A DNA stretch of 9,548 nucleotides from Thermodesulfovibrionia bacterium (GCA_947258735.1 CAMYJJ010000107.1:1-9548), one strand, 5' to 3'. Shown: positions 1 to 6,019, counted from the stretch's first letter. Translations and numbers: made by a program. Notes: a model not told the origin generated them from the letters alone.

Positions 1-554
1 ATAAGTTCAGTTCCCTCTTCAACAGCACTTTTGACGGCACGCATGTAATTATCACCCATTATGCTCTTCCAGAGGTCTCCTTTACCAAAGAGGCGGGAGA
101 ACACGAACACGACCAGAAACCCGCTCAGCAGCACTCCCCATGCCGGCTGCTTCAGGAAATCTTCGATCGCTCCCTGTAACGTATTGCGGTTCCGATAGAC
201 CAGCCAGACAAACAGACATAATACAAGATAAAAAGGGAATTTCCAGGAACCATGCCGGATCATGTCGAGAAATCCGTCAAGTTCGCGAATTGCACCAAGG
301 AATGCCATTCCTGCCAGGATGAATGACAGGCCACGGCTCGAAGCATCAATTGAGCCGGCCCTTAAAAAAATGACGGCGGCAAGGATTAATATGATCAGCT
401 GGCTAAATTCAGTGTATGATACTTCACCAAATCCTCCCGGCGTCCCCTTCCACATCCCGTCCAGATAAATAATCAGTGTAACGCATACGACAACAACGCA
501 ATAAATACAAACGCGCAAGGCCGCTCTTAATATAATATTTTCTGTCTGTTTCAT
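1..554 (-). CDS. Multi-spanning inner-membrane protein of unknown function (partial, C-terminus beyond left edge)
   Basis: The minus-strand frame from an ATG at 554 is open through the left edge, giving 184 complete codons with no stop. I do not recognise a named family. The visible part is strongly hydrophobic, with likely membrane helices near residues 9-31, 49-66, 75-93, 106-121 and 136-154, separated by short charged loops. It ends in a soluble-looking stretch containing MRAVKSAVEEGTEL (about 171-184), a pattern I recall near the C-terminus of some uncharacterised bacterial membrane proteins, so little may be missing. No signal peptide cleavage site or catalytic motif is visible. An AGGA sits only two bases before the ATG, so the ribosome binding site is poor; the start is chosen as the first ATG before the first helix. 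A sigma70-like promoter candidate lies just upstream. That it is a real gene is fairly sure; its function is unknown. Confidence 0.75.
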   Translation of the reverse strand, partial: MKQTENIILRAALRVCIYCVVVVCVTLIIYLDGMWKGTPGGFGEVSYTEFSQLIILILAAVIFLRAGSIDASSRGLSFILAGMAFLGAIRELDGFLDMIRHGSWKFPFYLVLCLFVWLVYRNRNTLQGAIEDFLKQPAWGVLLSGFLVVFVFSRLFGKGDLWKSIMGDNYMRAVKSAVEEGTEL

Positions 555-577
555 GATCCTGTCGGTAATGCAAAATT

Positions 578-606
578 ATGATAAACCGTGCACATGCAAA
601 AGTCCA
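578..606 (-). promoter_or_regulatory. Candidate sigma70-type promoter for the membrane-protein gene
   Basis: On the minus strand, TGGACT (606-601, four of six matches to TTGACA) is followed by a 17-base spacer and TATCAT (583-578, five of six matches to TATAAT). Transcription would begin near 571, leaving a leader of about 17 bases before the ATG at 554. This rests on pattern matching alone. Confidence 0.4.
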
Positions 607-662
607 GGTGAAAGTATGCTCCTGATAAAAGGCTGGCAAACATACTGTTCATCACAAGCCAT

Positions 663-695
663 AAAAAAAGGAGTTAACCGGTAATGGCTAACTCC
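663..695 (-). terminator. Rho-independent terminator of tRNA-Val
   Basis: Read on the minus strand, GGAGTTAGCC (695-686) pairs with GGTTAACTCC (679-670) over ten base pairs, one of them G-U, around a six-base loop. Seven T residues (669-663) follow directly. It starts 12 bases past the tRNA 3' end, so it is the natural terminator of the tRNA transcript and separates it from the downstream membrane-protein gene. Confidence 0.9.
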
Positions 696-706
696 CTTAT
701 ATGCAA

Positions 707-782
707 TGGTAGGCGGAACAGGGCTCGAACCTGTGACCCCAGCCTTGTAAGGGCTGTGCTCTCCCAACTGAGCTACCCGCCC
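707..782 (-). tRNA. tRNA-Val (anticodon UAC)
   Basis: The minus-strand sequence folds into a complete 76-nt cloverleaf. The acceptor stem is GGGCGGG (782-776) with TCCGCCT (717-711), including G-U pairs at both ends. The D-arm is GCTC/GAGC. The anticodon stem CAGCC/GGCTG closes a CTTACAA loop with anticodon TAC (749-747). The T-arm is ACAGG/CCTGT with a TTCGAGC loop. The discriminator is A and the CCA end is encoded (709-707). The anticodon specifies valine. It is a single tRNA gene with its own terminator and a promoter candidate, divergent from the bamD-like gene. No integrase or att-like duplication is visible nearby. Confidence 0.97.
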
Positions 783-805
783 GAATCATATGCCTTAGAC
801 TGACT

Positions 806-835
806 ACTATAACAAAAGAGACATGAAAATTTAAA
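806..835 (-). promoter_or_regulatory. Candidate promoter for tRNA-Val
   Basis: On the minus strand TATAGT (811-806) is a good -10 hexamer, placing the start of transcription near 799, about 17 bases before the mature tRNA 5' end. An 18-base spacer separates it from a weak TTTAAA -35 (835-830). The -10 is more convincing than the -35. Confidence 0.4.
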
Positions 836-851
836 GTTTTTCTCGCCGTTT

Positions 852-877
852 GATTTAAATTTATGCATTAATATACA
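852..877 (+). promoter_or_regulatory. Weak promoter candidate before the bamD-like gene
   Basis: TTGATT (near 850-855) lies 16 bases ahead of TATACA (872-877), each matching four of six consensus bases. If used, transcription would start within a few bases of the ATG at 888, giving a nearly leaderless message, which would fit the missing Shine-Dalgarno. The region is AT-rich, so chance matches are likely. Confidence 0.2.
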
Positions 878-887
878 ATTGTCTGAA

Positions 888-1679
888 ATGCTCTGCAACA
901 CGATAATTAAGCACAACAGATATAGTCCCTTTCTTAAGGCAGGTTTTCTTTTTATAATCATCCTGCTGGTTTTTTCATGCTCCAAAGGCCAAAAAGAAAC
1001 TGAATTTTTTGAACCTTCCGAGATGTTAAAAGAAGCGGATCTCCTTATCAATGACAATAAATTTGAAGATGCAAGACTTATCCTTGAAGAGATACGCGTA
1101 AAAGACGCATCCCGAAAATATGCCGTAATTGCAAGATTAAGGATTGCGGATACGTTTTTTGAAGATGAGTCATATGAAGAAGCTGCTGTTGAGTATGAGT
1201 CATTTCTCAATGTCCACACCCGTCATCGATATGCTTCTTATGCCCAGTTCAAACTCGCCATGTGTTATTTCAACAGGATCAAGACCGTTGATGTAAGTTA
1301 TTCGTGGGCACAGAAGGCCCTGTATGAATTTGAGAAACTGCAGCAGCTGTATCCCCGCAATCCCTATCTTGATGCTACAGATGAAAAGATAAAGGTCTGC
1401 AGGCAGTTTCTTTCTGACTTCGAACTGTATGTCGGGAAGTTCTACTTCAATAAAGGATCTTTTCATGCTGCTGTGCTGCGCCTGAATAATATACTTCAAA
1501 CCTACCCTGAATCTGACAAAAAACCGGATGCACTTTATTACCTTGGCATTTGCTATAAAAATCTGGGTGAGCAGGACAAGGCTGCAGCTGTCCTGAATTC
1601 TCTTGTTGAGAATTACCCTTCCTTGAAAATTGCTGACAAGGCAAAAGAGGTCCTTGCCTCGCTCCATGAAAGCAAGTGA
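888..1679 (+). CDS. bamD: BamD-like outer membrane assembly lipoprotein (TPR repeats)
   Basis: The predicted 263-residue protein begins with a lipoprotein signal: basic N-terminus, hydrophobic core, and a VFSC lipobox with Cys31 as the lipidated residue. The rest is helical and organised as tandem TPR-like pairs, for example ALRYAxxxY-like stretches around residues 75-110, 113-125 and 185-245, with recurring 'YP' hairpin ends (LQQLYPRNPY, ILQTYPESDKK). E. coli BamD is about 245 residues and has the same layout of lipobox plus five TPRs. BamD is periplasmic, anchored in the outer membrane, and helps BamA insert beta-barrel proteins. Start choice: ATG at 888; a TTG at 879 in the same frame would add three residues. 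Neither has a visible Shine-Dalgarno. The stop overlaps the next gene's start. A generic TPR lipoprotein (YbgF/CpoB-like) is the main alternative. Confidence 0.8.
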   Translation: MLCNTIIKHNRYSPFLKAGFLFIIILLVFSCSKGQKETEFFEPSEMLKEADLLINDNKFEDARLILEEIRVKDASRKYAVIARLRIADTFFEDESYEEAAVEYESFLNVHTRHRYASYAQFKLAMCYFNRIKTVDVSYSWAQKALYEFEKLQQLYPRNPYLDATDEKIKVCRQFLSDFELYVGKFYFNKGSFHAAVLRLNNILQTYPESDKKPDALYYLGICYKNLGEQDKAAAVLNSLVENYPSLKIADKAKEVLASLHESK

Positions 1680-2305
1680 AATATTACCCTGCCTTTATTG
1701 ATCTGAGAAAAAAATCTGCTGTCGTGATCGGAGGGGGAAGTGTTGCCGAGAGAAAGGTGCGCTCTCTGATTAAAGCTGGAGCAGATGTCAGGGTGATAAG
1801 TCCGGACATAACGAGAGGTCTCGCAAGACTCAGGGACAGGGGAGTACTGACACATACAAAGAGGCCGTATAGAAAAGGTGATCTCAAAAAGGCATTCATC
1901 GCTGTTGCAGGAACATCATCTCCTCTGATAAATAAAAAAATAGCAGCTGATGCTGAATGTCTGATTAATGTCATTAATGTCCCCTCAGAAGGCAACTTTA
2001 TTGTTCCATCACTCGTCAGGCAGGGAGCTTTGTCTATCGCCATATCTACCGAAGGCAGCAGCCCTGCCATATCCAAGGCAATCAGAAAAGAGATACAGCA
2101 CCTCTATGGAACGGAATATGGCCGTTATCTGAAATTCGTAGAAATCGTGAGAAAAAATGCCATGGCCGGCATAAAAGACAAAAGGAAGAGAAAAAGGTTT
2201 CTCAACTTTCTTGCATCTGAGAAGATTCTTTCCCGTCTCAGGGAACGCGGTTTTGATGAAGTTGCCGGAGACATTTTAAACACTCTGGAAAAAGAAGCGG
2301 GGTAG
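1676..2305 (+). CDS. Precorrin-2 dehydrogenase / sirohydrochlorin ferrochelatase-type siroheme synthase
   Basis: The 209-residue protein matches the Met8p/SirC/CysG N-terminal family, which oxidises precorrin-2 to sirohydrochlorin with NAD+ and in some members inserts iron to make siroheme for sulfite and nitrite reductases. Visible features are the N-terminal FIDLRKK strand, the Rossmann dinucleotide motif VIGGGSVAERK (17-27), the NFIVPSLVRQGALSIAISTEGSSPA block (107-131), and a C-terminal helical dimerisation/active-site region. The length suits a stand-alone dehydrogenase without the CysG methyltransferase half. Start is GTG at 1676, which overlaps the preceding TGA as GTGA, implying translational coupling to the bamD-like gene. 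Oddity: at the position of CysG Asp104 (NVVDAP in E. coli/Salmonella CysG) this protein has Asn101 (NVINVP). That Asp is reported as catalytic, so activity may be altered. Family assignment is secure; exact activity is not. Confidence 0.92.
   Translation: MKYYPAFIDLRKKSAVVIGGGSVAERKVRSLIKAGADVRVISPDITRGLARLRDRGVLTHTKRPYRKGDLKKAFIAVAGTSSPLINKKIAADAECLINVINVPSEGNFIVPSLVRQGALSIAISTEGSSPAISKAIRKEIQHLYGTEYGRYLKFVEIVRKNAMAGIKDKRKRKRFLNFLASEKILSRLRERGFDEVAGDILNTLEKEAG
1964..1981 (+). repeat. Perfect 9-bp tandem duplication inside the siroheme gene
   Basis: ATTAATGTC occurs twice back to back (1964-1972 and 1973-1981), in frame, encoding Ile-Asn-Val twice (residues 97-102). The second Asn falls where the family's catalytic Asp is expected. 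Aligned by eye to CysG, the segment has no extra residues, so this is not a simple insertion. Confidence 0.9.
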
Positions 2306-2317
2306 CTGCTATACCCC
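2289..2317 (-). terminator. Weak terminator-like hairpin across two convergent stop codons
   Basis: GGGGTA (2299-2304) can pair with TACCCC (2312-2317) around a seven-base loop. The stem and loop contain the TAG of the siroheme gene (2303-2305) and the TAG of the converging lipoprotein gene (2311-2309). Reading on the minus strand, the stem is followed after a few bases by a T-rich tract with five T (2293-2289), so it could end the lipoprotein transcript. On the plus strand there is no T run. A six-pair stem is short, hence the low score. Confidence 0.4.
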
Positions 2318-2704
2318 TGATATAATGAATATTTCGTCATGGACCTTTTCTGCTGACTGCCTGTCACTGAACAGGCCCACAACGACAATAATGTTTGTTA
2401 TTCCCATTCCCCTGTCTTTTAGAATCAGCGTGATTTTTTTTCCATCCCTGCCCACTGCTTCTATCCTGCCGCTGGTCCCTTCATTAATACTGCTGGATAT
2501 GCTCAATTCAAGGTTAGCAAGGGCCCTGTTCGCAACATCCCAGGCCTTTGCATATTCAAGGGGGTAATCTCTTGATAAGCGTCCCTCAACCCATCTGTAC
2601 CCGCCAACAGCTGCAATGCCCCCTACGGTAAACAGCGCAGCAGCACACCCGTATAACACAGATAATGAACAGAGTAAAAGAACTATTTTTTTAACCGCCT
2701 GCAT
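2309..2704 (-). CDS. Small DUF3568-like lipoprotein
   Basis: This 131-residue protein has a typical lipoprotein signal: Lys5-Lys6, a Leu-rich core and LYGC with Cys20. A short glycine-rich hydrophobic stretch follows (FTVGGIAAVGGY, about 25-36), then a soluble domain with WVEGRLSRDYPLEYAKAWDVANRALANL and a beta-rich end carrying GRIEAVGRDGKKITLILKD. This resembles the DUF3568 family of short lipoproteins as I remember it; no biochemical role is known to me. An excellent Shine-Dalgarno (GGAGG, 2713-2709) sits four bases before the ATG, which settles the start. A TATAGT -10 (2728-2723) precedes it, suggesting single-gene transcription. It is divergent from tsaC and convergent with the siroheme gene, so neighbours say little about its job. 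It is probably attached to a periplasm-facing membrane leaflet. Confidence 0.85.
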   Translation of the reverse strand: MQAVKKIVLLLCSLSVLYGCAAALFTVGGIAAVGGYRWVEGRLSRDYPLEYAKAWDVANRALANLELSISSSINEGTSGRIEAVGRDGKKITLILKDRGMGITNIIVVVGLFSDRQSAEKVHDEIFIISGV

Positions 2705-2708
2705 TTTT

Positions 2709-2728
2709 CCTCCAGTTGCTTAACTATA
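2709..2728 (-). promoter_or_regulatory. -10 element and strong Shine-Dalgarno of the lipoprotein gene
   Basis: On the minus strand TATAGT (2728-2723) is a good -10, and CTGGAGGA with core GGAGG (2713-2709) is an optimal ribosome binding site for the ATG at 2704. No convincing -35 is seen at the expected distance, so the promoter part is tentative while the ribosome binding site is firm. Confidence 0.5.
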
Positions 2729-2839
2729 ATGGAATACCAGAAAACCCGAGAAATTACAAGTAACCGAAAGCATTTACATGGTTTTCCTTACGGAACCTGT
2801 TACTGGTCCTGACCGAAAGTCAATGTGTTAAAATTGGAT

Positions 2840-3457
2840 ATGTCTGTTATTTCCTTTACGAAAAAAAATGCTGTACATGCCATTACAGAAGCTGCCAGAG
2901 TATTAAGCGCAGGCGGTATTATTGCATATCCGACAGAAAGCTCTTACGCTCTCGGAGCAGTTGCCATGAATGAACAGGCCGTGAAAAAGATTTTTACTAT
3001 GAAGAACCGGCCTCATGGGAAACCGCTGCCCCTGATTGTACATAACACGCAATCACTGCTCATTGCTGCTGAAGAAATTCCAGACCAGGCACATGTTCTG
3101 ATGAAAAAGTTCTGGCCCGGTCCGCTTACCATTATCTTTAAAGCGCGAAAAGAAGTGCCCGTGTTAATAACGGGTGAAAGCCGGAATGTCGCAGTAAGGG
3201 TTCCCGGTGCAAGTGCAGCGCTGCAGATTGCAGAATGCATACAGGTTCCAGTAACGGCTACAAGCGCCAACCTTTCATCCATGACTCCCGCAATTAATGC
3301 AGAAGCGGTATTAGCTTACTTTGGAGATACTATTGATCTGATTCTTGACGGGGGTCAGGCCCCCGGGGGAAAGCCTTCCACAATTATCGATATAACGGTC
3401 TCACCAGCCAGGATTCTGAGAGAAGGAAGCATAGAGATACCTTATGGGATGATCTGA
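2840..3457 (+). CDS. tsaC: L-threonylcarbamoyladenylate synthase (TsaC/YrdC/Sua5 family)
   Basis: The 205-residue protein has the YrdC-domain signatures in order: GGIIAYPTESSYALG (25-39), the KxR motif in MKNRPHGKPLPLIV (54-67), FWPGPLTIIF (91-100), VAVRVPG (117-123), the SxN motif in TATSANLS (139-146), DGG...GGKPSTIID (170-184) and REGSI (194-198). These enzymes make threonylcarbamoyl-AMP from Thr, bicarbonate and ATP in the cytoplasm for the t6A37 modification of ANN-decoding tRNAs. E. coli TsaC is 190 residues, and no Sua5 C-terminal domain is present. Start: ATG at 2840 fits the usual short N-terminus (MSVISFTKKN); a GTG at 2825 would add five residues, and neither has a clear Shine-Dalgarno. 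The motif reads YALG where YGLG is more usual. It converges with pit, ten bases between stops. Confidence 0.93.
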   Translation: MSVISFTKKNAVHAITEAARVLSAGGIIAYPTESSYALGAVAMNEQAVKKIFTMKNRPHGKPLPLIVHNTQSLLIAAEEIPDQAHVLMKKFWPGPLTIIFKARKEVPVLITGESRNVAVRVPGASAALQIAECIQVPVTATSANLSSMTPAINAEAVLAYFGDTIDLILDGGQAPGGKPSTIIDITVSPARILREGSIEIPYGMI

Positions 3458-3467
3458 GATTACTATA

Positions 3468-4460
3468 TCAGAAACCTGTCAGGACAAATATTTTATAGGT
3501 AAGCCACGACAATCCGATACAGGCAGGCAGGGTAAATATCCAGGCCATGAGGATCTTGCCGGCTACTCCCCATCGTACTGCAGAAAGTCTCTGGGTGGAC
3601 CCTACACCCATAATACAGGTTGTGATCACATGAGTAGTGCTGACAGGCATACCCAGGGCACTTGCACCCATAATGACTGCGGTAGCGCTTGTCTCCGCGG
3701 CAAACCCATGTACTGGCTGGAGCTTGAGCATCTGATGCCCTAGCGTCTTGATGACCCTCCATCCACCCATAGCTGTTCCCAAACCCATTGAAAGGGCACA
3801 GATCAGTATCACCCAGAAAGGGACTTCAAGACTTCCGATATAGCCTCCGCTTAACAGGGCAAGTGTAATTACACCCATACCCTTTTGAGCATCATTGGAA
3901 CCATGGCTGAATGCCATAAAGCTTGCTGAAACAATCTGTAACCGTCCGAAATGCTTGTTTAGCGCCCCAGGCGAAACGTTACAAAAAAAACGAATAAGCA
4001 GCTTCATGAAAAAATAACCAAAGACAATACCTATGACAGGTGATGTGAGCAGCGCGATAAATATTTTTGTAAGCCCTGCCAGGTTAAGCTGGTCAAAACC
4101 TCCCAGATGCGCAATGCCGGCCCCCATGACCCCGCCAATTATTGCATGCGATGCACTGACGGGCAGGCCGAATATGGTCATGGCGCCATTCCATAAAAAA
4201 CCGGCAAATAGTGCTGCTGCAACTACGGTCTGGGTAATATCAGCAGGATTTACTATTCCCTTTCCAATGGTCTTGGCAACTGCCGTTGAAAAAAAAGCCC
4301 CGGCAACATTCATTACCGCGGCCAGAAGAACAGCCTGAAGAGGGGTAAGCACTCTTGTGGATACAACAGTAGCAATGGCATTGGCAGAATCATTCCAGCC
4401 ATTGCTGATCTCAAAAATGAGTGCAATGGAAATGACAAGGATTATGAGTGTCTCAGGCAT
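3468..4460 (-). CDS. pit: PiT-family low-affinity inorganic phosphate transporter
   Basis: The 330-residue protein is very hydrophobic, with about ten to eleven predicted membrane helices and the two internally repeated PiT signatures. The first is NGWNDSANAIATVVSTR (20-36) and the second SHGSNDAQKGMGVI (185-198), paired with GLPVSASHAIIGG (98-110) and GMPVSTTHVITT (270-281). PiT carriers move phosphate, often as a metal-phosphate complex or with a cation, across the inner membrane using ion gradients. The length fits short bacterial PiT members lacking the long central loop of E. coli PitA. Its ATG overlaps the end of the DUF47 gene by eight bases, so the two are surely co-translated. Sulfate permease (CysP-type) is a related alternative within the superfamily, but the DUF47 partner and the phosphate neighbourhood favour phosphate. 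Confidence 0.93.
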   Translation of the reverse strand: MPETLIILVISIALIFEISNGWNDSANAIATVVSTRVLTPLQAVLLAAVMNVAGAFFSTAVAKTIGKGIVNPADITQTVVAAALFAGFLWNGAMTIFGLPVSASHAIIGGVMGAGIAHLGGFDQLNLAGLTKIFIALLTSPVIGIVFGYFFMKLLIRFFCNVSPGALNKHFGRLQIVSASFMAFSHGSNDAQKGMGVITLALLSGGYIGSLEVPFWVILICALSMGLGTAMGGWRVIKTLGHQMLKLQPVHGFAAETSATAVIMGASALGMPVSTTHVITTCIMGVGSTQRLSAVRWGVAGKILMAWIFTLPACIGLSWLTYKIFVLTGF

Positions 4461-5076
4461 GCTTCAGCACAATACCTTCGAGAATGTCTGCTACGTCTTC
4501 GCAGGTGTCGTTCGCTTCCTCAAGATGTTCAAACACATCTTTCCATTTAATCACCAATATAGGGTCCTGCACATTGTCGAACAGCTTTACAAGCGCTTCA
4601 CGATATATTCTGTCACCGCGATTTTCCAACCGGTTTATTTCAATACAATACTCCTGAATATAGGCATACTTCTTGTCCTTCAGAGACCCGATTGCCTTTG
4701 TTATATATTCAGTAGTTTCCTTGAGAGTCTGTGCCAGTTCTAAAGCCTCAGGCAAAGGGTTGGTCAGTTTAAATAACATGGCCCTGTCCGAACATGCCCA
4801 GATCAGGTCAAGCACATCATCAAGACCATTGACAAGGGCATGAATGTCCTCCCTGTCCACCGGCGTCAGAAAGGTCTTGTTCAGGCTGCGCATAACTTCA
4901 TGAGTAAGCATATCACCCTCCTGCTCAGCTTCATAAATCTCCTTGGTCTTGATTTCAGCAAGACTCATGTCTTCAATCATTTCAACAAGAAGAATTGCAG
5001 CCTTATTTACATTCAGGGACGCTTTTTCAAACATAGTGAAGAAATCGGTTTCTTTGGGAAGGAATTTTCTTAGCAT
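4453..5076 (-). CDS. DUF47 PhoU-like Pit accessory protein
   Basis: The 207-residue, all-helical protein carries the DUF47 (PhoU-related) pattern: an EQEGDMLTHEV helix (51-61), TFLTPVDREDIHALVNGLDDVLD (68-90), a second acidic repeat ENRGDRIYREALVKLF (151-166), and VIKWKDVFEHLEEANDTCEDVADILEGIV near the C-terminus. The acidic ExxxD repeats resemble the metal-binding helices of PhoU. DUF47 proteins are commonly encoded beside PiT transporters and are thought to modulate them; the biochemical role is not settled. Here the gene leads a two-gene unit, with its TGA lying inside the start of pit (eight-base overlap). AAGAGG lies about seven bases before the ATG as ribosome binding site. It is probably cytoplasmic. 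Confidence 0.93.
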   Translation of the reverse strand: MLRKFLPKETDFFTMFEKASLNVNKAAILLVEMIEDMSLAEIKTKEIYEAEQEGDMLTHEVMRSLNKTFLTPVDREDIHALVNGLDDVLDLIWACSDRAMLFKLTNPLPEALELAQTLKETTEYITKAIGSLKDKKYAYIQEYCIEINRLENRGDRIYREALVKLFDNVQDPILVIKWKDVFEHLEEANDTCEDVADILEGIVLKHA

Positions 5077-5112
5077 GTGGGCCTCTTGATTTTATTATAT
5101 TAATTGGCTAAA

Positions 5113-5141
5113 AGGATACAAAAGTATGCAACTTAAGTCAA
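5113..5141 (-). promoter_or_regulatory. Candidate sigma70 promoter for the DUF47-pit unit
   Basis: On the minus strand TTGACT (5141-5136, five of six) is followed by a 17-base spacer and TATCCT (5118-5113, four of six), placing the start near 5106 and a leader of about 30 bases. A perfect TATAAT also occurs downstream (5099-5094) but lacks a good -35. It lies in the 77-bp gap after phoU and suggests that the Pit system can be expressed independently of phoU. Confidence 0.5.
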
Positions 5142-5153
5142 TTGAATTGTTTA

Positions 5154-5813
5154 TTAAATCTGGTCCGGCTCCAGATGTCTGATTATTTTTCCCCCTATAA
5201 GGTAAATGACATCTTCGGCTATGTTTGTGGCATGATCTGCTATCCGCTCAATATATTTTGACGTATAGGTTATCTTTACAGCCCGTGAGATGGTTGACGG
5301 ATCACTGGTCATAATCTCCATCAGCTCCTTCCATATCTTTTCATTCAGGTCATCAATTTCATCGTCCGTCATGATGACTTCTTTTGCCAACACAATGTTT
5401 CCATTAATAAACGCATCGATTGAATCACGAACCATTTTCTGTGATATTCTGGACATCCTGGGAATATCAATATATGGTTTCAGAAGGGGCTCCTGATTGA
5501 GCTCTAACGCCCTTTCAGCGATATTCACCGCATTATCAGCAATCCTCTCAAGGTCGGTTGTAATCTTCATTGCCGTTGTAATAAAACGCAGGTCTCTGGC
5601 CATGGGCTGGGTAAGTGCCAGAATCCGGATACATTCTTCGTCCACCTGAACATCATGTTCGTTGATGAGATGATCTCCATCAATTACCTTTCTGGCCAGG
5701 TCATCATCTCTCTCTACCAGCGCATTTACAGCGTCCTTGATTGCCGATTCAACATAAATGGACATCCTGACCACAAGTTCTTTAAGATGTTCAAGCTCTT
5801 TTGCTTTTATCAT
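5154..5813 (-). CDS. phoU: Phosphate signalling/transport regulator PhoU
   Basis: The 219-residue helical protein shows the two-fold PhoU repeat: TTDLERIADNAVNIAERALEL (85-105) and TSKYIERIADHATNIAEDVIYLIGGKIIRH (184-213), each with the acidic E/DxxxD metal-binding pattern, plus ALTQPMARDLRFITTAMKI (66-84). PhoU is cytoplasmic. It interacts with the Pst ABC transporter and the PhoR kinase to shut off the Pho regulon when phosphate is plentiful, and limits phosphate uptake. The size is close to the E. coli protein (241). The ATG at 5813 has GGAGGT about 11 bases upstream, slightly long spacing but the only good site. It follows pstB on the same strand after 206 bases with its own promoter candidate, so it may be partly uncoupled from pstB expression. 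PhoR/PhoB are not in the window. Confidence 0.95.
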   Translation of the reverse strand: MIKAKELEHLKELVVRMSIYVESAIKDAVNALVERDDDLARKVIDGDHLINEHDVQVDEECIRILALTQPMARDLRFITTAMKITTDLERIADNAVNIAERALELNQEPLLKPYIDIPRMSRISQKMVRDSIDAFINGNIVLAKEVIMTDDEIDDLNEKIWKELMEIMTSDPSTISRAVKITYTSKYIERIADHATNIAEDVIYLIGGKIIRHLEPDQI

Positions 5814-5862
5814 GTATTATCAGTACCTCCCGGTATTTAGTCCCCGATATATGGCTTTTTCT

Positions 5863-5891
5863 ATAATATAATCTGTGCAGTCATTAGACAA
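5863..5891 (-). promoter_or_regulatory. Candidate promoter for phoU
   Basis: On the minus strand TTGTCT (5891-5886, four of six) precedes, with a 17-base spacer, TATTAT (5868-5863, five of six). The start would fall near 5856, giving a leader of about 40 bases that carries the GGAGG ribosome binding site. It sits immediately downstream of the inverted-repeat element. No convincing Pho box was seen here. Confidence 0.5.
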
Positions 5892-5901
5892 ATCTTTTTA
5901 C

Positions 5902-5968
5902 TGTCATTCCGGCTTGTCCTGAATCATTTTGCAACAAAGATCCCACTGCTACACTTGCGGGAATGACA
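5902..5968. repeat. Degenerate inverted-repeat (MITE/REP-like) element
   Basis: TGTCATTCCGGC (5902-5913) and GCGGGAATGACA (5957-5968) are 12-base inverted ends with one mismatch, bounding a 67-bp element in the pstB-phoU spacer. The inner parts keep traces of the same symmetry (CTTGTCCTGAATC on the left, GATCCCACTGC on the right). The motif TCATTCCCGC/GCGGGAATGA is a well-known core of dispersed palindromic elements in many bacterial genomes, so this looks like a decayed copy. No obvious target-site duplication was found. It could form a long imperfect hairpin in the pst transcript and protect or end it. Confidence 0.65.
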
Positions 5969-6019
5969 AATATGCACCGTTTATACATAGAATCTGCTTA
6001 TAAATCATTTCAAAACTAT

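Larger units (their letters stand above)
5814..6019. other. pstB-phoU intergenic spacer
   Basis: The 206-bp spacer contains the phoU ribosome binding site (GGAGGT, near 5830-5825), the phoU promoter candidate, the inverted-repeat relic and an AT-rich stretch after the pstB stop. No coding frame with family features and no poly-T intrinsic terminator for pstB was found. Confidence 0.6.

Noticed and set aside
707..782. tRNA-Val as an integration site of a genomic island
   Set aside because: No integrase, no duplicated tRNA 3' end and no change in gene character is seen on either side within the window.
773..1219. Minus-strand open frame opposite the bamD-like gene
   Set aside because: It overlaps the tRNA and the bamD-like gene, has no ribosome binding site and shows no family features; it is an antisense shadow.
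2725..2730. Perfect TATAAT on the plus strand as a tsaC promoter
   Set aside because: No -35-like hexamer lies 15-19 bases upstream, and the same bases serve better as the minus-strand TATAGT of the lipoprotein gene.
3453..3472. Hairpin TCTGA/TCAGA between tsaC and pit as a bidirectional terminator
   Set aside because: The stem is only five AT-containing pairs with a ten-base loop and no T tract on either side.
5901..5920. Pho-box-like CTGTCAT half-site upstream of phoU
   Set aside because: Only one half matches the E. coli-type Pho box, and the bases are fully explained as the left end of the inverted-repeat element.
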